From contig JAMPGE010000015.1 of NCBI GenBank assembly GCA_023664085.1, forward strand, positions 1-42,220: 42,220 bases of DNA, given 5' to 3'. Position 1 is the stretch's first letter, and every line of letters begins with the position of its first letter. Under the pieces are notes generated by a model. That model was not told the origin of the DNA. It made no database searches and saw only the letters and a list, made by a program, of their open reading frames with translations. Both the position numbers and the translations under genes were made by a program. This document shows, in pieces, positions 8,778 through 16,558 of this stretch. The DNA comes from Muribaculum sp. (GTDB taxonomy: Bacteria > Bacteroidota > Bacteroidia > Bacteroidales > Muribaculaceae).

Positions 8778-9866
8778 ATGAAACGATTGAATATTCCGAC
8801 CATTTCCGCTCTTTTCGCGTTGGTCGCTTTTTTATCAGCCTGCTCCGGCAGTGGCTACAAAGTGGAAGGATCGATTGCCAATGCCGATCCCGAGTCGTAT
8901 GTGGTGCTTGAGCGCTCCGATCCAAACGGGGCCTGGCTCACACTCGACTCAGCCAGTCTTAAAAACGGAGAATTCTCTTTTTCCGGTCCTGCCGCGAGTG
9001 CGCCGGAGATATTCCGCCTAAGGCTCAAGGACCGCTACGTCTACTTTCCGATTGATTCGGTGGAGACAGTGACGGTGAATGCCGATGCACGCACCTTCGA
9101 CACCACATTCACACTCGAGGGCAGCGATGATGCAAAGGCAATGGAACGGTTTGAGAAGCAGCTTATCGCCTTTTCTCCAAAAGCCTCCAATCCAGACTCT
9201 TTGAGCAGCTTTAAGCGCCGAATATATTCCGAATTCCTCAAAGACGCACAAGGCTCGGTGGTAAGCTACTACATTCTTACCAAGACCATCGGCACCGAAC
9301 CTCTCTACAACAATGAGGAAGACTACAAATATTTCGCCGCCGTAGCTACAAGCTTCCGACAGTTTCGACCGGACGATCCGCGCACCGCACTGCTGGAAAA
9401 CATCAGCACCGAGGCTCTGCGCCGGCGCAATGCCCAAAAAGGTCAACAGAGGGTGATCGAGGCCAACGAAGTGGATTTGATCGACTTTGAACTTCCGGAT
9501 GAGACAGGCACCAACGTGCGTCTCAGCGACCGTGTGGGCAAAGGGCGACCCGTAGTGCTGATTTTCTCGGATATGACTACCCAGGGATCTCCCGAACTAA
9601 ACATGCAGCTGCGAAAGCTGGCCGATACGGGCAGCGCCGACTTCTTTCAAGTGAGCTTCGATGAAGACCGCATAATATGGCGCAACTCTGCCAAAAACAT
9701 CCCTTGGACCACTGTGTGGGCCGGTGATGTGACATCAAAGACAAAAGTTGCCACCGACTACAATCTCCGATCGCTTCCCACCTTCTACATCTTCAACAAC
9801 CAAGGACAACTGACCAAGAGGGCCAATTCCCTCGATGAACTTAAGGAATTAGGAATGAGGAATTAG
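8778..9866 (+). CDS. DUF4369-like lipoprotein with thioredoxin fold lacking CxxC
   Basis: This 362-residue protein starts with a lipoprotein signal peptide whose lipobox is LSAC, so it is probably anchored in the envelope facing the periplasm. Residues about 25-130 (YKVEGSIANADPESYVVLE and following) resemble the DUF4369 domain that often precedes thioredoxin domains in Bacteroidota. The C-terminal 130 residues look like the TlpA/AhpC thioredoxin fold, including FELPDETGTNVRLSD and the cis-proline segment LPTFYIFN. Where a CxxC is expected after the first strand, the sequence reads FSDMTTQGSPE with no cysteine. Thiol-disulfide exchange is therefore unlikely. The last codons (ELGMRN) are encoded by a GGAATTA-type repeat. 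Confidence 0.85.
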   Translation: MKRLNIPTISALFALVAFLSACSGSGYKVEGSIANADPESYVVLERSDPNGAWLTLDSASLKNGEFSFSGPAASAPEIFRLRLKDRYVYFPIDSVETVTVNADARTFDTTFTLEGSDDAKAMERFEKQLIAFSPKASNPDSLSSFKRRIYSEFLKDAQGSVVSYYILTKTIGTEPLYNNEEDYKYFAAVATSFRQFRPDDPRTALLENISTEALRRRNAQKGQQRVIEANEVDLIDFELPDETGTNVRLSDRVGKGRPVVLIFSDMTTQGSPELNMQLRKLADTGSADFFQVSFDEDRIIWRNSAKNIPWTTVWAGDVTSKTKVATDYNLRSLPTFYIFNNQGQLTKRANSLDELKELGMRN

Positions 9867-9870
9867 ATTT
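9844..9870 (+). repeat. GGAATTA/GGAATGA heptamer run overlapping a gene end
   Basis: Four units of a 7-bp repeat (AGGAATT, AGGAATG, AGGAATT, AGATTT-like) encode the final residues and stop of the lipoprotein gene. The same heptamer follows argS at 21689 and, reversed, precedes mgtC near 18690. The array at 10034-10140 looks like the second half of this module, now separated by the 143-bp element. Confidence 0.7.
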
Positions 9871-9871
9871 G

Positions 9872-10014
9872 ATGTCACTAAAATAAGAGTTTTCACGACA
9901 TCGCCTCTTCGAGGCTCATCTTACTTATCTTGTTGGTCCCCAGGCTAAAGCCTGGGGTTAACCACGAATATCGCCTCTTCGAGGCTACACCGACAGCCCT
10001 TAATTTGGTGACAT
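9872..10014 (-). repeat. 143-bp palindromic element with terminal inverted repeats, copy 1
   Basis: The ends are inverted repeats: TGTCACTAAAATAAG at 9873 and its imperfect complement ending at 10013. Inside are two copies of the palindrome GCCTCTTCGAGGC (9903-9915 and 9973-9985) and a 20-nt hairpin with 9-bp arms at 9938-9957. On the minus strand the whole length aligns with copy 2 at 36038-36181, by eye at roughly 80-85% identity. An 11-bp direct repeat GAATTAGATTT flanks it (9860-9870 and 10017-10027). There is no coding capacity, so this is a MITE-like or REP-like element. Confidence 0.85.
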
Positions 10015-10033
10015 TAGAATTAGATTTAAAATC

Positions 10034-10140
10034 TACCCATATTCTCCCATATCTCCGATCTCTCCCATATCTCCCTTATCTACTATAAACTCCCTTATCT
10101 ACTATAACCCCCCATAAATTCCCATAATTTTCCATAAGTA
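10034..10140 (+). repeat. Degenerate 9-10 bp tandem array (CTCCCATAT-like)
   Basis: About eleven units such as CTCCCATAT, CTCCCTTAT, CTACTATAA and TTCCCATAA follow one another. The preceding sequence GATTTAAAATCTACCCAT matches GATTTGAAATTTACCCAT at 21730-21747, which leads into the cleaner 9-bp array after argS. No reading frame or RNA gene is apparent. Confidence 0.75.
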
Positions 10141-10156
10141 TAAATCATTATTAACC

Positions 10157-10194
10157 ACCGGGTTTCGGCTTTGTCAAAACCCGGTTTCGCTTTT
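10157..10194 (+). terminator. Terminator-like hairpin upstream of the acid phosphatase
   Basis: Arms ACCGGGTTT (10157-10165) and AAACCCGGT (10177-10185) pair perfectly around an 11-nt loop and are followed by TTCGCTTTT. It could end transcription from the lipoprotein gene about 290 bp upstream. The T tract is interrupted. Confidence 0.6.
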
Positions 10195-10258
10195 GTGGGA
10201 AAATTTCGGTGAAACGGAACAATGAAAGGCATGAACCTTTTTTAAGGACATCATGTTA

Positions 10259-10266
10259 TATTTTTG
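10259..10266 (+). promoter_or_regulatory. -7 box for the acid phosphatase-porin pair
   Basis: A perfect TATTTTTG lies about 95 bp before the ATG at 10361. No matching TTTG was found at -33. No recognisable Pho-box-like direct repeat was seen. Confidence 0.5.
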
Positions 10267-10360
10267 TCTTTTTTAACAATTATAAAGACATCTTAAAATC
10301 TAAACATTTCTTTTTGGGGTGCTTTACACTCGATACTAATCAAAACAAAACTTATCAATT

Positions 10361-11143
10361 ATGAAAACACGTCTGTTAACATCTGCACTTCTTCTCAGCG
10401 GCTTATTTTCATTTGCAATCAATGCTCAGGAAGCAAAAATCAAAGACCACCGTACCAACCCCGAAGTATATTTTCTCACCATCGACCAAGTGCCGAACAG
10501 TCTTGAACTGCTCCCCGGTCCTCCCGATGCCGGATCCATAGCATTTCTATACGACAAGGCCCGCTACGACTGGGGCAAATCCCTGAGAAAGACAGAGCGG
10601 GGCGAGCAGGCCTTCCGCGACGCCAACGTATCCGGAAGCGGTGTGCCGGATGCATTCTCCGAGGCATTCGGAGTAGCCATCAATCCCGAGGAAACCCCGG
10701 AGATCTACACACTCGTGGTAGGCATGCGTGAAGATGCCGGAGATCTGGCCACACGTTCTGCAAAAGACTACTACAACCGAATGCGCCCGTATGCATTCTT
10801 CGGCGAAGACACCTGCAACCCCGAGCAGCAGGCGGAACTCTCCACCAACGGATCGTATCCTTCGGGCCATACATCGATTGGGTGGGCCACGGCACTGGTG
10901 CTGGCGGAAATCAATCCCGACCGACAGAACGAAATCCTCAACCGCGGATTTGAAATGGGCGAAAGCCGGGTGATCTGCGGATACCACTTCCAGAGCGATG
11001 TGGATGCCGCACGCATTGTAGCATCGGGAGCGGTGGCCCGTCTGCACGCCGACGAAGGATTCCAGAAGCAGCTCGACAAGGCAAAGAAAGAGTTTGCCAA
11101 GCTTCAGAAAGCAGGCAAGGTGGCTCCATCGGCCAAGAAGTAA
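10361..11143 (+). CDS. Class A non-specific acid phosphatase (PAP2 superfamily)
   Basis: The enzyme is expected to hydrolyse phosphomonoesters in the periplasm. The 260-residue protein starts with a signal peptide (MKTRLLTSALLLSGLFSFAINA). All three PAP2 motifs are intact: K-x6-RP as KDYYNRMRP (K135, R142, P143), the GSYPSGHTS motif typical of class A enzymes (PSGH at 167-170), and SR-x5-H-x3-D as SRVICGYHFQSD (S202, R203, H209, D213). The C-terminus is a short lysine-rich helix. A phosphate-selective-type porin follows after 66 bp with no terminator between, so the pair probably works together: the phosphatase releases phosphate and the porin admits it. Specificity within the family is unknown. 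Confidence 0.93.
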   Translation: MKTRLLTSALLLSGLFSFAINAQEAKIKDHRTNPEVYFLTIDQVPNSLELLPGPPDAGSIAFLYDKARYDWGKSLRKTERGEQAFRDANVSGSGVPDAFSEAFGVAINPEETPEIYTLVVGMREDAGDLATRSAKDYYNRMRPYAFFGEDTCNPEQQAELSTNGSYPSGHTSIGWATALVLAEINPDRQNEILNRGFEMGESRVICGYHFQSDVDAARIVASGAVARLHADEGFQKQLDKAKKEFAKLQKAGKVAPSAKK

Positions 11144-11209
11144 ATTCCTCAAAGAATCTCCATAATTATCAGCAACTATTTCTGACTACACTAAATAAAC
11201 CGTACTGCT

Positions 11210-12388
11210 ATGAAAACCGCTATATTCCTTACCGCACTTGCCCTTGCGGGCTGCGCTTTCAGTTCGTTGGCAGCAGAAGACGGCAACAAAGCCAAAAAAT
11301 CTGATGAACCCAAGTTTACAATCAAGCCGACAGGACGAATCCTCATGGACGGAGCCCTGTATGCCACACCTCAGAAAGAAGAGTTCAAGGATGGCGTGAC
11401 CATACCCGATGCCCGACTGGGAGTGAAAATGAGTTACGGCAAATGGAGTGCCAAAGTAGACGTAGGCTTCGCATATAATAAGGTGGGCTTGAAAGACCTG
11501 TTTATCCAATACGACTTCAACCCCAACAACCTGATCCGTGTAGGATCCTTTATCCATCAATACGGCCTGCAGAGCTCCACGAGTTCTTCGATGAAGGTCA
11601 CCATGGAGGAGCCTGTGAGCAACGCCATCTTCAACGACTCGCGTCAGCTCGGAGTAATGTACCTTCACAGCGGCGACGTATTCTTCGGCACGGCGAGTCT
11701 GCATGCCGAGCCCTCGGCCACAAGCGTGATTCTCAAGCCTACACAGTTCACACAGGAAGGATTCGGTGTCCGCTCCCGTCTGGTGGCAAGGCCACTGCAC
11801 GAAGACGGCAAAGTGGTGCAGGTGGGCTTCTCGGGCGGCTTCGCCACTCCGCAGCGGTCCGGCGACCCCGACACCCACGATTCGTTTACCTTCCAGTCCA
11901 ACTTCCCCACCCGCGTGGCACAGGTAACGGCGCTGAGTGCTAAAGTGGACCATGCCAAAAATCTTTGGAAATTCACTCCCGAACTTCTTCTCAATTATGG
12001 TCCGGTGGCACTTGAAAGCCAGTATTACTGGATTCGCGTGGCTCGCCGACAGCATCTGTATCACTTCACCGGACAGGGTGCGTATGCCACACTGCGCGGA
12101 CTGATTCTGGGCGGCAACTATTCATATTCGCCGCTCGACGCCGGTCTGGCCACTCCCAAACCCAAATCGCTCGAGGCCGTGCTCTCCTACAACTATACCG
12201 ACGTATCAAGCGCCAAAGCCGGCATCATGGGCGGCAGAATGAACGACTTCTCAGTGACATTCAACTACTATATCAACAAGTATATGCTGGCCCGTCTGCA
12301 TTACAGCTATACCCACACCTGGGGACGCGCCGACACCCCCTCGATGAGCGTGAACGGATTTATGGCCCGACTTCAGGTGATCTTCTGA
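11210..12388 (+). CDS. Outer-membrane porin, phosphate-selective OprO/OprP-like family
   Basis: This 392-residue protein has a signal peptide (to about residue 22, SSLAAEDG) and then strand-rich sequence ending in Phe (FMARLQVIF), as expected for an outer-membrane beta-barrel. Features of the OprO/OprP-type family include the early IKPTGRILMDGALY, the DARLGVKMSYGKWSAKVDVGF strands, and the near-terminal NDFSVTFNYYINKYMLARL. It lies 66 bp after a class A acid phosphatase, and the two are probably cotranscribed. Phosphate or phosphorylated substrates are plausible solutes, but this is inferred from family and neighbour; Bacteroidota members of this family may carry other anions. A hairpin follows at 12420-12448. 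Confidence 0.85.
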   Translation: MKTAIFLTALALAGCAFSSLAAEDGNKAKKSDEPKFTIKPTGRILMDGALYATPQKEEFKDGVTIPDARLGVKMSYGKWSAKVDVGFAYNKVGLKDLFIQYDFNPNNLIRVGSFIHQYGLQSSTSSSMKVTMEEPVSNAIFNDSRQLGVMYLHSGDVFFGTASLHAEPSATSVILKPTQFTQEGFGVRSRLVARPLHEDGKVVQVGFSGGFATPQRSGDPDTHDSFTFQSNFPTRVAQVTALSAKVDHAKNLWKFTPELLLNYGPVALESQYYWIRVARRQHLYHFTGQGAYATLRGLILGGNYSYSPLDAGLATPKPKSLEAVLSYNYTDVSSAKAGIMGGRMNDFSVTFNYYINKYMLARLHYSYTHTWGRADTPSMSVNGFMARLQVIF

Positions 12389-12419
12389 TTTTTGCCATAC
12401 AATAATTTTTTGCTAAATT

Positions 12420-12448
12420 CGCGTTCGGAGACCTTTTCTCCGAACGCG
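12420..12448 (+). terminator. Strong hairpin between porin and SUI1 genes
   Basis: A perfect 12-bp stem (12420-12431 with 12437-12448) closes a 5-nt loop, followed by TTTATT. It may terminate the porin transcript. It also ends only 6 nt before the SUI1 ATG at 12455, so on any read-through RNA it would cover the ribosome binding site. Confidence 0.75.
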
Positions 12449-12454
12449 TTTATT

Positions 12455-12787
12455 ATGAATACCGATTGGAAAGATGCCCTCGGCAGTCTATTGAAGGACG
12501 GCAATCTGCCTCAGGGGGAAGATACCGCCACCGATACCGGCAACACAGAATCTACAGCACTCCGCAAACAAAAGCTTAACATCATTCTCGACAAGAAAGG
12601 GCGCAAGGGAAAAACGGCCACTCTCATCGAGGGATTCGATCTCGGGGAAGAGGAGGTGAAAGAAATCGCCGCCACGCTCAAAAAGAAAATCGGCACAGGC
12701 GGTGCCGTGCGCGGCTCCGATATCCTCCTGCAGGGAGACTGGCGCGACAAGGTGCGCCGGATTCTTCAGGACATGAACCTTATCTAA
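12455..12787 (+). CDS. SUI1/eIF1-family translation factor (YciH-like)
   Basis: The bacterial SUI1 homologue is a small protein thought to affect start-site selection or fidelity in translation. I chose ATG at 12455 (110 residues, MNTDWKDALGSLLKD); the upstream ATG at 12392 would run through the hairpin at 12420-12448. Residues 40-110 form the SUI1 domain, with LNIILDKKGRKGKTATLIEGF, the GTGGAVRGSDILLQGDWRDK core and a RRILQDMNL end. The first 35 residues are a low-complexity acidic linker. A weaker promoter-like TAAATTCG lies at 12414-12421. The AddA-like gene follows 11 bp downstream, so they are probably cotranscribed. Confidence 0.93.
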   Translation: MNTDWKDALGSLLKDGNLPQGEDTATDTGNTESTALRKQKLNIILDKKGRKGKTATLIEGFDLGEEEVKEIAATLKKKIGTGGAVRGSDILLQGDWRDKVRRILQDMNLI

Positions 12788-12798
12788 AACCCTATCTT

Positions 12799-15700
12799 AT
12801 GCTGAAACTACAAAGGGCATCCGCCGGCTCCGGAAAGACCTATACTCTGGCACGCACATATCTTCAACTTTTTCTCACCATCACAGAGGGGGGACGCACA
12901 CGTCTGCGTACCCGGCATGAAATCAACGATGCCATATCCCACATTCTGGCCGTGACCTTCACCAACAAGGCCACCGACGAGATGAAAGACCGCATCGTTT
13001 CCCGGCTGGCACAGATAGCCGACGCCGACCTGTCGGTAAGGGTTAAAGACTGGCCCGACTACCTTGAGGACTTCGCTCTGCTCACGGGCAATCCTTCGAC
13101 TCCTCTCACTGAAAATGCCCTGGCGGTGAAGGAAGCCGCTGCCGTTGCTCTGCGCACGCTGCTCTTCAACTATTCCGACTTCAACGTATCCACCATCGAC
13201 TCATTCTTCCAGACCATCCTGCGCACGTTTGCCTACGAGACGGATCTCAACGATTCCTATCAACTGGAGATCGATGCTTCCCAGACAATATCGGCCGGGG
13301 TAGACGCCACTCTCGACTCTCTGCTCCAGCAGGGGGCCGAAGCCCAGACATCCGGATGGATCACCACTCTTATGGATCGCGCCATCGAGTCCGGCAATGC
13401 CTGGAATCCCTATCAGAAATCCACACGACGCGGTTCCGTATACCGCAATCTTCTGGACAATGCCCGCAAACTTGAAAGCGAAGTCTTCAAAGAAAAGCGA
13501 TCCGCCCTCGACAAGTATTTCTCCTCAAATCCCGATCTGTTGGGGCTATGCACTGAAATCGACGATGAACTGCTGCAGCCCGTGGTGGACGAGCACGATA
13601 AACTGCGCTCGGTTGCGTCCCAAATGCTGGACGCCATCAAAAGACATAACGTAGACACATCCCAACTTGATAGATATCTCATTGGGCGCCTTACGAAAGC
13701 CACGGGCCGAAACCCTTTCCCCGTCGGCGCCGATTCCGGACAATTCTCCATTCCGGAGAAAGCCCAATTGCTTTCCAAGGGAGGAGAGCTGCCCGCTCAC
13801 GTCCTTGAGATTCTTGAGCCGCTCCACTCACGATTCAAGGATACCGCCATCAGATGGAATAAAATGCGTACCGACCCGGCGCTGGCCACTTGGGGCAATT
13901 ACCGCAAACTCATCCCCTATCTGCCGCTGCTGCATATTGTGGCCGGCAATATCCATGACCTGTTGTCGCGACAAAACAGTATGCTGCTGAGCGAGACCAA
14001 TTCTCTGCTCCATAAAATCATCGATGAAGACGAGACTCCTTTTATATATGAGCGTCTCGGTTCCCGGGTGAACCATTACCTTATAGATGAATTTCAGGAC
14101 ACTTCCCGCCTGCAATGGATCAATTTCAAACCATTGCTTGCCGAGAGCCTGTCGTATGATTACGACAACCTTATCATCGGCGATGCCAAACAAAGCATCT
14201 ACCGTTTCCGCAATGCCGATCCATCGCTGATCACACATGCCGTAACGGCCGATCTCGGTGCCGAGAAAGTGAGGGAAGCCGGCCACACACCGGCTGAAAA
14301 CACCAACCATCGGAGTCTGAAGAGGATCGTGGAGTTTAACAATGCACTCTTTGAATCGCTCGCCGCCGGACTCGATGCCCAAACCTCGTCGTCATCCTCA
14401 AAGAGCAAGACCAAAAAAGACGAATCCGCCCAACCCCGATCTGATTTTTTTAAAAATCTTTACTCCAACGTACGCCAGGAGGCTAAAAAAACAGATGACT
14501 CAGGCTACGTGAAAATCACCTTCTACAAAAATCCCAAAAACGAAGAGAAGGAGGAGGCCGAAGCCGATTCCGCCGCATCCCTTTCCGGACTGCCACCTCA
14601 GTATTCACAGGCCGGAGAATTCGTGGCTTCGCTTCTTGACCGCGGATTCGAGCAAAAAGACATCGCATATCTTGTACGTACCAATCGGGAGGGTCTCAAT
14701 CTGGTGAAAGCCTTTATGGACTATAATTCCCGTCAGGGTCCCGACGGGCGTCATATTGAGTTTATAAGCGATGAATCCCTGTTGATCTCGAATGCCCGCT
14801 CGGTAAACACAATCATCGGTATCCTCGAGGCTATAGTGAAGGGATATCACTTGCTTGGCAAACCCTCCGACGAATCAGTGACTGCACCCCAGAACAAACC
14901 TTCCGGCAAACCAATCGGCGACGAGGTGTTCTGGACCAAGATCAAGACCCGCTATGAGTTTCTTGCATCAAAATTCCCCGATGAATCACCGGCAGAAATC
15001 CTTAACCGCATTTTCAGTTACGACAAAGAGCCATCCGTATCGCCCGACAACGAACAGCTGAATCTCTCAAACCTTTTAGGCGAACTTCAGTCGGTGGCCC
15101 TCCCCTCTCTTGTGGAAGCCTTCACGGCACATTTCGTCACAGAACAGGTGCGCAAAAAGGAGGCACCGTTTATCTCGGCCTTTCAGGACGCCGTGCTCGA
15201 GTATTGCGAGAATTCCACCACCGATATCTCCTCATTCCTCGACTGGTGGCACCGGAAAGGTTCCAAACTATCCATATCTTCTCCCGAAGGTCTGGATGCC
15301 GTCAAGATCATGACCGTGCATAAATCGAAGGGACTGCAGTTTGACTGCGTGATCCTGCCCTCCGCCAACTATGATTTCGCTCCTCCCAGCCATGAGGATA
15401 AAATGGAATGGGATTGGGTGAAGCCGGATCCGGCTTTCCCCTACGCCGACCGCCTCCCTCCGTTCATTCCAATAGGAGTCACCAAAAATCTTGAATCCAC
15501 CGCCCATAGCCGGCTTTATGAGGATTTGAAACGCAAGGTGGAGATGGACGCCCTGAACCTCGCATATGTGGCGATGACCAGAGCCGTGAAGGAACTTTAC
15601 GTGTTTTCCGCGGTATCCTTAAATAAAAACAACGTTGTAAACAGATCTGTACTCGGTCCCAAACTACATGGTTTCTGTACAGGTCCGCAGTCCATAATGA

Positions 15701-16449
15701 CCAAAATCAATCCGCCCCGTGATCTCAACGAAGGCGATATCAACGGCATGGAAGGAGTGGATCCTGAAGAAAACATCAACGACACTACCCTTACCCTGCC
15801 CATGGAATTCGTTTACGGCACTCCTCTAACCCGAGAAGAGATTAAAGGGAAAGACGATAAGGATAAGAATAAGGATAAGAAGGATACGAAGGATAAGGAA
15901 AAGAAAGTACGCATAATCGACGAATACTCACCTTCATTTGCCACTCAGACATTGAAGTATAAACCGGCAGAATCGTCATCGGAAGAAGAGGAGGATCCGC
16001 GGACCACGGGCAATATCCTTCACGACATCATGTCTGCAGTGAAGATGCCGGAAGACGTGGAGACGGCGGTGCGTCGGGCAGTGGTGCGCGGCATTATTTC
16101 CGAAGAGCGGGGAGTGAAAATCTCCGCATTCCTTCAGCATGCAATCACGGAGACGGAAGATTACGGATGGTTCGCTTCAGGACAAAGAGTGATCAACGAA
16201 CGCGCACTTGTGGCAAGCAACGCGCTTACCCGCCGTCCGGACCGCATGCTCCTTGATGATGAAGGTAACCTCACCATAGTCGACTATAAATTCGGCGACA
16301 AATCGGGGGTGAAGAAATATGAGGATCAAGTGGCGGAATACATGGAACTGGCAGCCCGCACCAAGAGATTCAGATCCATAAAGGGATATCTTTGGTACGT
16401 GACGCTACATGAAATAACGCCCATCCAATCGACACAAGAAACTGAATAA
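12799..16449 (+). CDS. AddA/RecB-like UvrD-family helicase-nuclease
   Basis: Predicted subunit of a double-strand-break-processing helicase-nuclease. In this 1216-residue protein the SF1 helicase motifs run in order: Walker A ASAGSGKT (K13), VTFTNKATDEMKDRI, Walker B-type LIDEFQDTS, GDAKQSIYRFR, IMTVHKSKGLQFD and YVAMTRA. A C-terminal PD-(D/E)xK nuclease domain is visible as GNILHDIMSAVK, RPDRMLLDDEGNLTIVDYKFG and a following Q-x2-Y region, so the nuclease appears intact. An unusual Lys/Asp-rich linker near residues 1015-1035 comes from a hexameric GATAAG/AAGGAT repeat at about 15853-15905. The usual AddB partner is not adjacent; SUI1 lies upstream and gldE downstream. Confidence 0.92.
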   Translation: MLKLQRASAGSGKTYTLARTYLQLFLTITEGGRTRLRTRHEINDAISHILAVTFTNKATDEMKDRIVSRLAQIADADLSVRVKDWPDYLEDFALLTGNPSTPLTENALAVKEAAAVALRTLLFNYSDFNVSTIDSFFQTILRTFAYETDLNDSYQLEIDASQTISAGVDATLDSLLQQGAEAQTSGWITTLMDRAIESGNAWNPYQKSTRRGSVYRNLLDNARKLESEVFKEKRSALDKYFSSNPDLLGLCTEIDDELLQPVVDEHDKLRSVASQMLDAIKRHNVDTSQLDRYLIGRLTKATGRNPFPVGADSGQFSIPEKAQLLSKGGELPAHVLEILEPLHSRFKDTAIRWNKMRTDPALATWGNYRKLIPYLPLLHIVAGNIHDLLSRQNSMLLSETNSLLHKIIDEDETPFIYERLGSRVNHYLIDEFQDTSRLQWINFKPLLAESLSYDYDNLIIGDAKQSIYRFRNADPSLITHAVTADLGAEKVREAGHTPAENTNHRSLKRIVEFNNALFESLAAGLDAQTSSSSSKSKTKKDESAQPRSDFFKNLYSNVRQEAKKTDDSGYVKITFYKNPKNEEKEEAEADSAASLSGLPPQYSQAGEFVASLLDRGFEQKDIAYLVRTNREGLNLVKAFMDYNSRQGPDGRHIEFISDESLLISNARSVNTIIGILEAIVKGYHLLGKPSDESVTAPQNKPSGKPIGDEVFWTKIKTRYEFLASKFPDESPAEILNRIFSYDKEPSVSPDNEQLNLSNLLGELQSVALPSLVEAFTAHFVTEQVRKKEAPFISAFQDAVLEYCENSTTDISSFLDWWHRKGSKLSISSPEGLDAVKIMTVHKSKGLQFDCVILPSANYDFAPPSHEDKMEWDWVKPDPAFPYADRLPPFIPIGVTKNLESTAHSRLYEDLKRKVEMDALNLAYVAMTRAVKELYVFSAVSLNKNNVVNRSVLGPKLHGFCTGPQSIMTKINPPRDLNEGDINGMEGVDPEENINDTTLTLPMEFVYGTPLTREEIKGKDDKDKNKDKKDTKDKEKKVRIIDEYSPSFATQTLKYKPAESSSEEEEDPRTTGNILHDIMSAVKMPEDVETAVRRAVVRGIISEERGVKISAFLQHAITETEDYGWFASGQRVINERALVASNALTRRPDRMLLDDEGNLTIVDYKFGDKSGVKKYEDQVAEYMELAARTKRFRSIKGYLWYVTLHEITPIQSTQETE

Positions 16450-16467
16450 ACAAGCAAGCGGGTAAGT

Positions 16468-16498
16468 TTTGCATTTTTGGCAAAAAGTTGTAACTTTG
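16468..16498 (+). promoter_or_regulatory. Bacteroides-type promoter for gldE
   Basis: TTTG at 16468-16471 and a perfect TAACTTTG at 16491-16498 are 19 bp apart. The leader to the TTG start at 16559 is about 55 nt. A short imperfect inverted repeat (GGATCT...AGATCC, 16510-16526) lies in the leader. Confidence 0.75.
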
Positions 16499-16558
16499 CA
16501 TCCGAGGCGGGATCTTACTCAGATCCGACCCCTTATGTGAAACAAACCTTAATAAGTT

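Noticed and set aside
9902..9990. CRISPR-like spaced palindromes
   Set aside because: The two GCCTCTTCGAGGC units are only two, are part of a repeated element, and lack regular direct repeats with variable spacers.
12392..12454. N-terminal extension of the SUI1 protein from ATG 12392
   Set aside because: It would be translated through the hairpin at 12420-12448 and has no similarity to SUI1 proteins; ATG 12455 gives the normal size.
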